The position numbers and the translations under genes were made by a program. Below are positions 48,487 to 56,968 of a DNA stretch of 64,000 bases, piece after piece; the stretch's first letter is position 1, and every line of letters begins with the position of its first letter. Under the pieces are notes generated by a model. It saw nothing but the letters and a program-made list of their open reading frames with translations. It was not told the DNA's origin and ran no database searches. This DNA is from Halostreptopolyspora alba (GTDB lineage Bacteria; Actinomycetota; Actinomycetes; Streptosporangiales; Streptosporangiaceae), in contig RJMB01000003.1 in assembly GCA_003725585.1 (NCBI GenBank), positions 1 to 64,000 of the forward strand, given 5' to 3'.

Positions 48487-49434
48487 ATGAGCTCCGACCT
48501 GCGGATCCGACTGGGCCGGGTGGAGTTGGGCAACCCCATCATGACCGCGGCGGGATGCGCGGGAACCGGCCGTGAGCTCGCGCGGTTCGTGGATATCGCC
48601 CAGATGGGAGCGATCGCCACGAAATCGGTCATGCTGGAACCACGCGCCGGACGGCCGTCGCCGCGCATGGCCGAGACACCGAGCGGGATGCTCAGCTCCA
48701 TCGGGTTGCAGGGACCGGGGATCGACGTCTTCCTGGAGCGCGACCTTCCCTGGCTGCTCTCCCGGGGCGGCACCCCGGTGGTCTCCATCGCCGGCGGGAG
48801 CGCCCCGGAGTACGCCGAGTTGGCGCGGCGCCTCTCCGAGGCGGGCGGGGTCGCGGTGGTCGAGATCAACCTGTCCTGTCCGAACCCCGCCGACCAGGGA
48901 CGGGACTTCACCGACGACCCGGCCGAGGCGGCGCGTGTGGTGCACGCCGTGCGCTCCCACACCCACTCCGACATCCCGGTGTTCGCGAAGCTGGCCCCGG
49001 ACGTGGCCGACCTCGTTGGCCTGGCCTCGGCGTGTGTCGAGGCGCGCGCCGATGGGTTGTCGATGGTCAACACCATACGTGGCATGGCCATCGACCCCGC
49101 GACCCTGCGCCCCGCGGTGGCCGGCGGGCTGGGCGGGCTCTCGGGGCCGGCGATCCGGCCGATCGCGGTCAACTGCGTCTACCGGGCGCGGGCCGCGCTG
49201 CCGGACGTCCCCATCATCGGTATGGGCGGGGTACGCACCGGGGCCGATGTCCTGGAGTTCATGGCGGCCGGGGCGACGGCGGTCGCCGTGGGGACGGTGA
49301 ACTTCGCCGACCCCTCCGCCTGCGCGCGTATCCTGCGTGAGTTCGAGGAGTCCGTCGCGGGCCGGGGGGTGGCCCGCGTGAGCGAGCTGGTGGGGGCGGC
49401 CCACCGGCCCACCGGGGCCTCCCTGGGAGGATAG
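48487..49434 (+). CDS. pyrD: Dihydroorotate dehydrogenase, class 1B catalytic subunit
   Basis: Oxidises dihydroorotate to orotate, NAD-linked through PyrK. 315 residues: NPIMTAAGCAGTGRELARF, KSVMLEPRAGRPSPR, IGLQGPGIDVF and the catalytic Cys in EINLSCPNPADQG (about 135; class 1B signature, where class 2 has Ser). Then VGTVNFADPSA near the C terminus. ATG 48487 chosen because it gives the family N terminus; the open frame extends back into pyrK without meaning. Confidence 0.94.
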   Translation: MSSDLRIRLGRVELGNPIMTAAGCAGTGRELARFVDIAQMGAIATKSVMLEPRAGRPSPRMAETPSGMLSSIGLQGPGIDVFLERDLPWLLSRGGTPVVSIAGGSAPEYAELARRLSEAGGVAVVEINLSCPNPADQGRDFTDDPAEAARVVHAVRSHTHSDIPVFAKLAPDVADLVGLASACVEARADGLSMVNTIRGMAIDPATLRPAVAGGLGGLSGPAIRPIAVNCVYRARAALPDVPIIGMGGVRTGADVLEFMAAGATAVAVGTVNFADPSACARILREFEESVAGRGVARVSELVGAAHRPTGASLGG

Positions 49435-49696
49435 GGCGCGGCCCCGGGAAGCTGGCGGACGGGGAAAGCTGGGACCCCGCCGGCCGCACGCGCGTCCACG
49501 ACCGCGAGGGCGGTCCGCACGGATCCGCCGAGTGGGGGGCTCGGAAAGCGAAGTGGGGCCCGGGCGCGTGCATGAACCGGTGCAACCGGGGAACCGCACG
49601 TGGCAGCGATCAATGCTGTTCACTGGTGGGACCGCAGGATCTCGCTGCGGGCCCGCGCCGCCCCGCTTATCCATGACGCCCAGAAGGAGGACGAAC

Positions 49697-50398
49697 GTGG
49701 CCGCGCCCATCGCCGTCGCCATTGACGCACCCGAGATCGAGACCGCAGCCCGGTGGGCATCGGCTGTGGCGCCACACGTCAGCACGGTCAAGGTCGGCCT
49801 GGAGCTGTACCTGCGCTATGGCCCCGAGGTGATCACCACAGTGCGGGGCGCCAACAAGGTGTCGATCTTCCTCGACCTGAAACTGCACGACATCCCCGAC
49901 ACGGTCGCACGGGCGACCCGCAACGTCGCCCGCCTACGGCCCTCCTACCTGACCGTGCACGCCACGGGCGGCAGGGACATGATCGCCGCGGCGGTCGAGG
50001 CCGCCCCCGAAACCAGGATCACAGCGGTGACGATCCTCACGTCACTGGACGACGCCGCGCTCGAGACGGTCGGGATCCGCGGCCCGGCGCACGACGCGGT
50101 TCGGCGGCTCGCCGTGCTGGCGGTGGACGCCGGGGCGCAGGCGCTCGTGTGCTCGCCGCACGAGGTCGCCGCGCTGCGTGCCGAGGTTGGGCCGGACGTA
50201 ACGTTGATCACGCCGGGGGTGCGCCCCGCTGGTACCGATCGGGGGGACCAGGCCCGGGTCGCCACGCCCGAGGAGGCACTCGCCGCGGGGGCCGACCTGC
50301 TGGTCATCGGCCGCCCCATCACCCAGGTCCCGGATCCGGGCGCGGCGGCCGCCTCGATCGCGGCCGCCCTGCGCCGTTCGGAGACCGCGTCGGCGTGA
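49697..50398 (+). CDS. pyrF: Orotidine 5'-phosphate decarboxylase
   Basis: Final step to UMP. 233 residues with the active-site tetrad in FLDLKLHDIPDTV (about 57-69; Asp-x-Lys...Asp), VKVGLELYLRYG near 30, and LVIGRPITQVPDP (about 205). GTG start at 49697 fixed by AAGGAGG 6 bases upstream. The 262-base gap after pyrD contains no gene and could hold a secondary promoter. pyrE is not in the window. Confidence 0.94.
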   Translation: MAAPIAVAIDAPEIETAARWASAVAPHVSTVKVGLELYLRYGPEVITTVRGANKVSIFLDLKLHDIPDTVARATRNVARLRPSYLTVHATGGRDMIAAAVEAAPETRITAVTILTSLDDAALETVGIRGPAHDAVRRLAVLAVDAGAQALVCSPHEVAALRAEVGPDVTLITPGVRPAGTDRGDQARVATPEEALAAGADLLVIGRPITQVPDPGAAAASIAAALRRSETASA

Positions 50399-50770
50399 TG
50401 GCCGCGCCGAGCCGACGGGGCTACCGGTGCGCGAGGGGCGCGGCGTCCGGGGGCGCCGATGCCTGTCACTGTGTGATCATTTTTGGGTGTGAGAGGTACC
50501 GCGTTGGTGTGTGACCATAATTCGGCCGAAAGTGGCCGCCATGAGGTGGGTCACGATGGGAAGGGGCGGCTGAGAGCCCGCGAAAGCGCCCCCGGGCAGG
50601 CCGGAAGCCCCGGATTCAATATCTCTGCGCAATCGGATTGTGGCACAGCGTAATTAATCGGATGAAATGGCGCTTGAAAGGCCACTTTGCGTTGCCGAAC
50701 GGGGTCCGAACCTACTAACTTGCGCAGGCGTCCGCCCTCTACAAACGAGAGAAAACCGAGGTGACCCGGC
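50399..50770. other. Intergenic region before mihF
   Basis: About 370 bases, AT-richer than its surroundings in 50610-50760. It probably contains the mihF promoter (CCTACTAACTTG near 50715 is a fair -10 region) and a leader of ~45 bases with GAGGTG before the start. No gene or known RNA element seen. Confidence 0.5.
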
Positions 50771-51091
50771 GTGGCCCTTCCTCCCCTCACACCAGAACAG
50801 CGCGCCGCGGCTCTGGAGAAAGCCGCGAAGGCCAGAAAAGAGCGCGCGGAAGTCAAGAACCGACTCAAGCACGGCGGAGTGTCGCTGTCCGAAGTTCTCT
50901 CCGACGGACAGACCGATGACGTCATCGGGAAGATGAAGGTCTCCGCTCTGCTCGAATCGCTTCCGGGTGTCGGCAAGGTGCGAGCCAAGCAGATCATGGA
51001 GCGTCTGAACATCGCTGAGTCGCGGCGCGTTCGCGGGCTCGGCGCCAACCAGCGTTCGGCTCTCGAGCGCGAATTCGGTGGCGTCGAGTAG
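50771..51091 (+). CDS. mihF: Actinobacterial integration host factor
   Basis: Nucleoid protein unrelated to enterobacterial IHF; required in mycobacteria and affecting development in streptomycetes. 106 residues: long N-terminal helix (LTPEQRAAALEKAAKARKERAEVKNRLKHG in two parts) and a helix-hairpin-helix-like core (SALLESLPGVGKVRAKQIM). GTG start with GAGGTG upstream. Position between the pyr operon and gmk is conserved in actinobacteria. Confidence 0.95.
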   Translation: MALPPLTPEQRAAALEKAAKARKERAEVKNRLKHGGVSLSEVLSDGQTDDVIGKMKVSALLESLPGVGKVRAKQIMERLNIAESRRVRGLGANQRSALEREFGGVE

Positions 51092-51100
51092 CTAGAAGCG

Positions 51101-51134
51101 GCGGTGCGGTTCCCCTCGAGGGGAACCGCACCGC
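51101..51134 (+). terminator. Terminator after mihF
   Basis: A 34-bp perfect palindrome (17-bp arms, GCGGTGCGGTTCCCCTC), 9 bases after the mihF stop. Confidence 0.75.
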
Positions 51135-51171
51135 GATCGGCTCTCGGCGAACAATGGCGGGATCCGTGACG

Positions 51172-51198
51172 GATACTGGCCGCGGCGCGGCCAGTATC
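51172..51198 (+). terminator. Second hairpin between mihF and gmk
   Basis: GATACTGGCC/GGCCAGTATC with a 7-base loop, followed by GCCCCTTT. It may be a back-up terminator. Confidence 0.45.
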
Positions 51199-51373
51199 GC
51201 CCCTTTCACGGGTGAGATCCCCGGCCGCGCCGCGGCTCGGTGGTATAAAAGACCAATCACCACCGGACCGGTAGTCCCTGGGGAGCTGGCGCTTCGGCCG
51301 GCCTCCTGGGACCGGAGGCCGTCCGTCCCGTTGTCCCCGCGCCCGCGGGTGTTCGTTGAGAGTCTGATCGTCA

Positions 51374-51967
51374 TTGCCTGTTGCGCCCGGAAGCGACGCC
51401 GTCTCCCCGGCGGCCCCACGCCTCATCGTGCTGTCCGGCCCCTCCGGCGTGGGAAAGAGCACAGTCGTGCGGAAGCTGCGGCAGCGGCAACCCGAGGTCT
51501 GGCTGTCGGTGTCGGTGACGACCCGTCCGCCACGGCCGGGGGAGACCGAGGGCGTCGAGTATTACTTCACCAGTGACGCCGAGTTCGACCGGATGGTCGC
51601 CGAGGGTGAGCTCCTGGAATGGGCCTCGTTCGCGGGCAACCGGTACGGCACTCCGCGACGCCCGGTCGAGGAGTGGCTGCGCTCGGGCCACCCGGTGCTG
51701 CTGGAGATCGACCTACAGGGCGCGCGGCAGGTGCGCGATTCCATGCCGGAGTCGTTCCACGTCTTTTTGACCCCTCCCTCGTGGGAGGAGCTGGTCCACC
51801 GGCTCTCGGGGCGTGGCACCGAGGACGCCGAGGTGGTGCGGCGCCGGCTCGACACGGCGAGGGTCGAGATCGCCGCGGAGAAGGAGTTCGACGCCACACT
51901 CGTCAACACATCCGTGTGTGATGTCTGCGCCGAACTGCTAGCGTTGATCCAGGCACAGCAGGTGTGA
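51374..51967 (+). CDS. gmk: Guanylate kinase
   Basis: Phosphorylates GMP to GDP. 197 residues: P-loop [16 protein letters not shown] (about 18-33), [21 protein letters not shown] (GMP site, in two parts) and [16 protein letters not shown] [11 protein letters not shown] (about 110). The only sensible start in frame is TTG 51374; a GTG inside RLIVLSG would cut the beta strand before the P-loop. Upstream lie a hairpin GGCCTCC/GGAGGCC and an AT-rich TGGTATAAAAG likely to be the promoter. Confidence 0.92.
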   Translation: MPVAPGSDAVSPAAPRLIVLSGPSGVGKSTVVRKLRQRQPEVWLSVSVTTRPPRPGETEGVEYYFTSDAEFDRMVAEGELLEWASFAGNRYGTPRRPVEEWLRSGHPVLLEIDLQGARQVRDSMPESFHVFLTPPSWEELVHRLSGRGTEDAEVVRRRLDTARVEIAAEKEFDATLVNTSVCDVCAELLALIQAQQV

Positions 51968-52053
51968 TACCCGCGTGCCCATCGCGGGGTTCCCGCGGTG
52001 GACATCCAACCAGAGTCCCGATCCGGGATCACGACCGTCTAGGGGTACGCAAC

Positions 52054-52320
52054 GTGGCAGGCACCGAGCCCGTCGCCGAAGGCATCACCAACCCGCCGAT
52101 CGACGACCTCCTGGAGTGCGTCGAGAGCAAGTACAGCCTGGTGACCATGTCCTCCAAGCGCGCCAGGCAGATCAACGCCTACTACGCGCAGCTCGGTGAA
52201 GGGCTGCTCGAGTACGTGGGACCACTGGTCGAGACCCAGGTCCAGGAGAAGGCGCTCTCCATCGCGCTGCGCGAGATCAAGGGTGGCCTACTGACCGCCG
52301 AGCCCTACGAGAGCTCCTAG
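52054..52320 (+). CDS. rpoZ: RNA polymerase omega subunit
   Basis: Assembly subunit binding the beta-prime C terminus. 88 residues: [31 protein letters not shown] in consecutive blocks, with SSKRARQIN being the family core, then a C-terminal [13 protein letters not shown] start with AGGGG 9 bases upstream; the longer frame from 51964 overlaps the gmk stop and is unlikely. Order gmk-rpoZ-coaBC-metK is conserved. Confidence 0.94.
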   Translation: MAGTEPVAEGITNPPIDDLLECVESKYSLVTMSSKRARQINAYYAQLGEGLLEYVGPLVETQVQEKALSIALREIKGGLLTAEPYESS

Positions 52321-52416
52321 AGCCTTTGGGGGAGCCCCGCCGTTCCGGGTGGGGCCTCGGCGGGCCGACCCGTACGGGGACGGGGACGGGGCCACGTCCC
52401 CGCGGGCAGTGGGAAG

Positions 52417-52422
52417 TAGCGT
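52417..52422 (+). promoter_or_regulatory. -10 box of coaBC, leaderless
   Basis: TAGCGT, then CATTGTC (7 bases), then GTG 52430. No Shine-Dalgarno. Confidence 0.5.
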
Positions 52423-52429
52423 CATTGTC

Positions 52430-53647
52430 GTGAACAGAGACAATCCGCCCGAGGTCGTTCTCGGCGTAGGCGCGGGAATCGCCGCGTACAAGGTCTGTGA
52501 GCTGCTGCGCGACTTCACCGAGTCCGGACACCGGGTCCGGGTCGTGCCGACCGCCGACGCGCTGCGTTTCGTGGGGGAGCCCACCTGGGCGGCGCTCTCC
52601 GGCCGCCCCGTGGCCACCGGTGTGTGGGACGCGGTGCACGAGGTTCCGCACGTGCGTATCGGCCAGGATGCCGACCTGGTCTTCGTCGCTCCAGCCACCG
52701 CCGATCTGCTGGCCAGGGCCGCTCACGGAATGGCCGACGACCTTCTCAGTAACACGCTGTTGACCGCGCGGTGTCCGATCGTGTTCGCTCCCGCGATGCA
52801 CACCGAGATGTGGGAGCACCCGGCCACTCGCGCCAACGTCGAGACGCTGCGTTCTCGCGGCGCGGTCGTGCTGGAACCCGCGGCCGGGCGGCTGACCGGC
52901 GCCGACACCGGACGCGGCAGGCTGCCCGACCCCCGGGAGCTCTTCGCCGTCGGGCGTCGTGTCCTGCGGCGAGGCGCCGCCGCCGAGACCGATCTGGCCG
53001 GCCGCAGGGTACTGGTCACCGCCGGCGGCACCCGCGAGGACATCGACCCGGTGCGGTTCCTCGGCAACCGCTCCTCGGGCCGGCAGGGCTATGCCCTCGC
53101 CGCCACCGCCGCCGCCCGTGGCGCCAAGGTCGTGCTGGCCTCGGCGAACGTCGAGCTGCCCGACCCCGCCGGGGTCGAGGTGGTCCGGGTGGGCTCCGCG
53201 CGGGAGATGCGCGAGGCGGTGTTGGCCGAGCGTGAGGGCGTCGACGCTGTCGTCATGGCGGCGGCGGTCGCCGATTTTCGCCCCGCCACCAGTGCCGAAG
53301 GCAAGATCAAGAAGGGTGAGGACCAGCCCGCCACGATCGCGCTCACAGAGAATCCCGACATTCTGGCCGAACTCACACATAATCGTGTGAATGGTCACCA
53401 GGTGATCGTGGGATTCGCCGCCGAGACCGACCACGTACTGGAGCACGGGCGGGCCAAGCTCGCCCGCAAGGGCTGTGACCTGCTGGTAGTGAACCAGGTG
53501 GGGGAGGGACGAGCGTTCGGTTCCCAGGACAACCAGGCGGTCGCGCTGGGGGGCGACGGCTCGGCGGTCGAGATTCCGTACGGCCCCAAGGAGGATCTCG
53601 CCGACCGGGTGTGGGACCTCGTCGGAGACCGTCTCGCGGTGGTCTGA
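52430..53647 (+). CDS. coaBC: Bifunctional phosphopantothenoylcysteine synthetase/decarboxylase
   Basis: Two steps of coenzyme A synthesis. 405 residues. CoaC flavin decarboxylase ~1-185: LGVGAGIAAYKVCELLRDF, VFVAPATADLLARAAHG, PAMHTEMWEHPAT. CoaB synthetase ~190-405: VLVTAGGTREDIDPVRFLGN, SSGRQGYALA, MAAAVADFRPA and KIKKGEDQP, ending IVGFAAETD and the dimer-side LVVNQVG. GTG start 52430 follows the leaderless spacing and gives the family N terminus. Confidence 0.94.
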   Translation: MNRDNPPEVVLGVGAGIAAYKVCELLRDFTESGHRVRVVPTADALRFVGEPTWAALSGRPVATGVWDAVHEVPHVRIGQDADLVFVAPATADLLARAAHGMADDLLSNTLLTARCPIVFAPAMHTEMWEHPATRANVETLRSRGAVVLEPAAGRLTGADTGRGRLPDPRELFAVGRRVLRRGAAAETDLAGRRVLVTAGGTREDIDPVRFLGNRSSGRQGYALAATAAARGAKVVLASANVELPDPAGVEVVRVGSAREMREAVLAEREGVDAVVMAAAVADFRPATSAEGKIKKGEDQPATIALTENPDILAELTHNRVNGHQVIVGFAAETDHVLEHGRAKLARKGCDLLVVNQVGEGRAFGSQDNQAVALGGDGSAVEIPYGPKEDLADRVWDLVGDRLAVV

Positions 53648-54006
53648 GCACCGGTCGGCTGTTGCGTTGCGGGCGACCCGTTTCGTATTCCGCTACAGAA
53701 AATCGCAGCACAGCGGGATGATTCGGCGGGTCGTGAAAATTTTCCCGTGATGTGCGTCACACTGCGGGCTTGTGCCTCTGAGGAGGGATTCCGTGGTCGT
53801 GAGCGCTCCCAACAGCGGCCCGCTGAGCTGCCTGAACGTCCAAAGTGACCCCCCTCCTCCGGTTGCGCTGAGGGGCGGCCCACTACAGTGGACCAGGAAT
53901 CCAACCGCGTTGGTCGGGTTTCGCCGGGGCGCGTCGCGTCCTTCCGGCGGGAGTCGAGCAACGCCGACAACTGTCAGCCAGCAGCCGCTGCAAGGAGTCT
54001 TTGAAC
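53648..54006. other. Leader region of metK
   Basis: About 360 bases. AT-richer at 53680-53760 (ATTCCGCTACAGAAAATCGC), probably promoter. A GAGGAGGG before GTG 53793 opens a frame that runs into metK in another phase and is probably not used. No SAM riboswitch signature found. Confidence 0.45.
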
Positions 54007-55200
54007 GTGTCCCGTCGCCTTTTCACCTCCGAGTCGGTCACCGAAGGTCACCCCGACAAGATGGCCGACCAGATCAGTGACGCGCTTCTCGACGCGATGA
54101 TCAAGGACGACCCCAAGAGCCGGGTCGCCGTCGAGACGATGATCACCACTGGGCAGGTGCACGTCGCCGGTGAGGTCACCACGCAGACCTACGTCGACAT
54201 CCCCGACATTGTCCGGAAGAAGATCCTGGAGATCGGTTACGACTCCTCCGCCAAGGGATTCGACGGGGAGTCCTGCGGGGTCTCCGTCTCCATCGACGCC
54301 CAGTCCCCCGACATCGCCCAGGGTGTTGACGAGGCTTACGAGGCCCGCGTCGAGAACGAAGAGGACAAGCTCAACAGCCAGGGTGCCGGCGACCAGGGTC
54401 TGATGTTCGGTTACGCGAGCAGGGAGACCCCCGAGCTGATGCCGCTGCCGATCAAGCTCGCTCACGCGCTCTCACAGCGCCTGTCGAAGGTCCGGCACGA
54501 GGGCACCGTCCCCTACCTGCGTCCCGACGGCAAGACGCAGGTCACCGTCGAGTACGACGGCACCAAGCCGGTCCGGCTGGACACGGTGGTCGTCTCCAGC
54601 CAGCACGCCCCCGACATCAACCTCGACGAGCTGCTCACGCCGGACGTGAAGGAGCACGTGATCGAGCCCATCGTGGCCAACTACGGTCTCGAGGCCGACA
54701 ACTACCGGCTGCTCGTCAACCCCACGGGCCGGTTCGAGGTCGGTGGCCCCATGGGTGACTGCGGTCTGACCGGCCGCAAGATCATCGTCGACACCTACGG
54801 TGGCTACGCCCGCCACGGTGGTGGCGCGTTCTCCGGCAAGGACCCGTCCAAGGTGGACCGCTCCGCCGCGTACGCCACCCGCTGGGTCGCCAAGAACATC
54901 GTCGCCGCCGGCCTGGCCGAGCGCGCCGAGGTGCAGGTCGCCTACGCGATCGGTAAGGCGCACCCGGTCGGCGTGTTCATCGAGACCTTCGGCACCGAGC
55001 AGGTCGCTCCGGAGGTCATCGAGAAGGCCGTCAACGAGGTCTTCGACCTTCGTCCGGCCGCGATCGTGCGTGACCTCGACCTGCTGCGCCCGATCTACGC
55101 CCAGACCGGCGCTTACGGCCACTTCGGTCGTGACAACAGCGACTTCACCTGGGAGAAGACCGACCGCGCCGAGGCCCTGAAGAACGCCGTCGGCGCCTAA
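54007..55200 (+). CDS. metK: S-adenosylmethionine synthetase
   Basis: Makes SAM from methionine and ATP. 397 residues, full length: [18 protein letters not shown] (about 8-25), [12 protein letters not shown] (signature 1, about 118-129), [19 protein letters not shown] (signature 2, about 271-289). GTG 54007 has AAGGAG 9 bases upstream; an in-frame TTG at 54001 is less well placed. In streptomycetes priA normally follows; here the order breaks after metK. Confidence 0.97.
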   Translation: MSRRLFTSESVTEGHPDKMADQISDALLDAMIKDDPKSRVAVETMITTGQVHVAGEVTTQTYVDIPDIVRKKILEIGYDSSAKGFDGESCGVSVSIDAQSPDIAQGVDEAYEARVENEEDKLNSQGAGDQGLMFGYASRETPELMPLPIKLAHALSQRLSKVRHEGTVPYLRPDGKTQVTVEYDGTKPVRLDTVVVSSQHAPDINLDELLTPDVKEHVIEPIVANYGLEADNYRLLVNPTGRFEVGGPMGDCGLTGRKIIVDTYGGYARHGGGAFSGKDPSKVDRSAAYATRWVAKNIVAAGLAERAEVQVAYAIGKAHPVGVFIETFGTEQVAPEVIEKAVNEVFDLRPAAIVRDLDLLRPIYAQTGAYGHFGRDNSDFTWEKTDRAEALKNAVGA

Positions 55201-55235
55201 GGAACGGGCTCGCGACGAGTCTCACCTTCCGCATC

Positions 55236-55269
55236 GTGTGGCCGCGTCCCCCGTGGGGCGTGGCCACAC
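55236..55269 (+). terminator. Terminator after metK
   Basis: GTGTGGCC (55236-55243) pairs with GGCCACAC (55262-55269); the stem continues inward with CCC/GGG and wobble pairs. Confidence 0.65.
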
Positions 55270-55291
55270 GCGTGTGCCCGACCCCACGGAG

Positions 55292-55375
55292 TCAGCCCCA
55301 GACGACCTCCCCGCCGAACCGGTCGGCGAAGGACCGCGCATCGGCGAGGCTGTGGATCCCATCCCCACGCTGAGT
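55292..55375 (-). pseudogene. C-terminal remnant of an unidentified gene
   Basis: Minus-strand frame of 27 codons without a start codon (an in-frame TGA lies just upstream) that reads DGIHSLADARSFADRFGG, EVVWG and stop. It looks like the end of a globular protein in composition, but I cannot name the family. It may be debris from rearrangement between metK and the DUF397 gene, or chance. Confidence 0.25.
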
Positions 55376-55403
55376 TCATCTCGGCGCTGATTGAGGAGCA
55401 GGC

Positions 55404-55652
55404 GTGGTTACCCGAGTGACGCCCCAGCAGTCGTCTCCGGAAGAACTGTCCGGCGTTGCCTGGCGTATCAGTAGTTTCAGTGACAATGGTGGGCCTACGT
55501 GCGTAGAGGCCGGTCCTTTGGTTGATGGCTCTGGGCGTGTGGCGGTGCGGCACAGTCACTATCCGCGTGGCACGGTGGTGGTGTACGCGCGTGGGGAGTG
55601 GGCGGCGTTTACCGCCGCGGTGCGCGCTGGTGAGTTCGGCGACCCGCACTGA
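55404..55652 (+). CDS. DUF397 domain protein
   Basis: 82 residues with the DUF397 pattern: ELSGVAWRISSFSDNGGPTCVEAG (in two blocks), VAVRHSHYPRGTVVVY and EWAAFTAAVRAGEFG. DUF397 proteins usually follow a helix-turn-helix partner (XRE family, Scr1-type), and the pair acts like a toxin-antitoxin or regulator-partner unit in actinobacteria. No such partner is beside it here. GTG start with GAGGAG 7 bases upstream. Base composition is lower in GC than the flanks. Confidence 0.9.
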   Translation: MVTRVTPQQSSPEELSGVAWRISSFSDNGGPTCVEAGPLVDGSGRVAVRHSHYPRGTVVVYARGEWAAFTAAVRAGEFGDPH

Positions 55653-55657
55653 CTGTC

Positions 55658-55718
55658 GTTGATCTTGTAGCTGTCGGCACGGAAAGCGATTGCCATTCTC
55701 GACAGCTACAAGATCAAC
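55658..55718. repeat. Inverted repeat, copy 2 of the dispersed stem-loop
   Basis: GTTGATCTTGTAGCTGTCG (55658-55676) is the exact complement of 55700-55718; 23-base loop. It shares 16 of the 17 stem bases of the copy at 29-83 on each arm, plus CACGG in the loop. It starts 6 bases after the DUF397 stop, so it may terminate that gene. Confidence 0.82.
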
Positions 55719-55837
55719 GGAGGTCAGCGGAGCCGGCGGGGGACCGATTCCGGCCGCCGGTGCCACCGCCGACCACGACCGTGCCGTCCTCCGGGGGCGA
55801 GCCGCCGTCCTCCGAGGGGCGAGGCCGTCCCGCCGTC

Positions 55838-56827
55838 TCACCCGACGAGCAGGTGGGCCAGCCGGTCCAGGTCGGACTCGTTCGCGAAACGAACGTGTTC
55901 GGCCACCTCGCCCAGGTCGGCCTCGTCCTCCGAGAGGGGCACGAGCGACCACTCGACGCTGGCGGCCTCACCCTCCAACCGTATGAGGGCCGTCCTCGCC
56001 CCGGCGAAGTCCTCGTCACTGACGAACGCGGTGCCGTGCCGTTCGCAGTCCTCCAGGTCCATCCCGCAGGTCTGGCCCGGTTCGGCCGGATGCGACGGGT
56101 AGGTGACCGTGACCTCGCCGGTCCTCGCGTTCTTCTGGTCGTAGCTGATGGCGAGCCCACCGTGGACGTCCGTGGTGGCCTCCACCGCCTCCCACTTCTG
56201 GGAGTCGATGACCGCCGGGGTCACATCCGCCAGCGTCACGTGGCGGTGCCACGAGACCTGGGCCTGGGTGATCGCGGGTACCAGAAGCAGCACCACGGCC
56301 GGGTATCCGACGAGCGCGGGTGGCAGGCGCCAGAGCAGTCTCCGAGCCCTCAACCGCCACCCCAGCACCACGAAGCCGAACAGCAGCGTTCCGGTGGTGC
56401 AGGCGAACACCTGGGCCGTGGTGAGGTCCCACCCATAGCGGAGGCTGAGCGACAGCACGAGTGCCAGACCGGCCAGGACGAGGCCCGCGGCCACCGCGAC
56501 GGGCGACCGCTCCCCGAGGTGGTGGAGGAGCCGGGAGAAGAACCAGATGAGCAGGGCGGTGAGCCCCCACGCCGTGAGTGTGAACGCGCCCAGGTGGGGA
56601 AACGTCACCGAAATCGTGGAGTCCCCGAGCTGTTCGAACGCGTGCGCGATCCGGTTCAGGTAGTGGCCGATCCACACGATCGCGACCACGCACGCCGCGC
56701 CGATGGCCGCTCCCGTCCTCGGACGCGTGCCCGCCGTGGGCTCGCTCCCGTTCGTGGGTAACCGCGTGCCGTTCACCGGCCCCTCCGAAGTCACGCCGGG
56801 CGTCTTGGTGACACCTTCGCCGTCCAT
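55838..56827 (-). CDS. Hypothetical membrane protein with extracytoplasmic domain
   Basis: 329 residues, family not recognised. A short disordered N terminus is followed by four hydrophobic segments (AAIGAACVVAIVWIGHYL, AFTLTAWGLTALLIWFF, VAAGLVLAGLALVLSLSL, AQVFACTTGTLLFGFVVLG), a fifth (YPAVVLLLVPAI) near residue 175, and a ~145-residue soluble C terminus with two Cys (CGMDLEDC) that could bridge. ATG start without a strong RBS; GTG six codons later is an alternative. Isolated on the minus strand. Confidence 0.7.
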   Translation of the reverse strand: MDGEGVTKTPGVTSEGPVNGTRLPTNGSEPTAGTRPRTGAAIGAACVVAIVWIGHYLNRIAHAFEQLGDSTISVTFPHLGAFTLTAWGLTALLIWFFSRLLHHLGERSPVAVAAGLVLAGLALVLSLSLRYGWDLTTAQVFACTTGTLLFGFVVLGWRLRARRLLWRLPPALVGYPAVVLLLVPAITQAQVSWHRHVTLADVTPAVIDSQKWEAVEATTDVHGGLAISYDQKNARTGEVTVTYPSHPAEPGQTCGMDLEDCERHGTAFVSDEDFAGARTALIRLEGEAASVEWSLVPLSEDEADLGEVAEHVRFANESDLDRLAHLLVG

Positions 56828-56968
56828 TGTGCGCCCACCGGGGCCGGACTCGTGCTCACGCCCCTGCTGGTGGCCGAACGTGGCCGGTGAGGTTTCCGGT
56901 ACATTTGGTGAGTCGCCAGTCGCGACCGGTGTTTTCGCCCATCCGCTTTATTGAGGATTCTCCTGTCT

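Noticed and set aside
53648..54006. SAM riboswitch before metK
   Set aside because: No recognisable SAM-I, SAM-II or SAM-IV core. A covariance-model search would be needed to exclude a divergent one.
53772..54080. 102-codon frame overlapping the metK start, with GAGGAGGG upstream of a GTG
   Set aside because: It runs into metK out of frame and has no protein-like features. The Shine-Dalgarno is suggestive but not enough.
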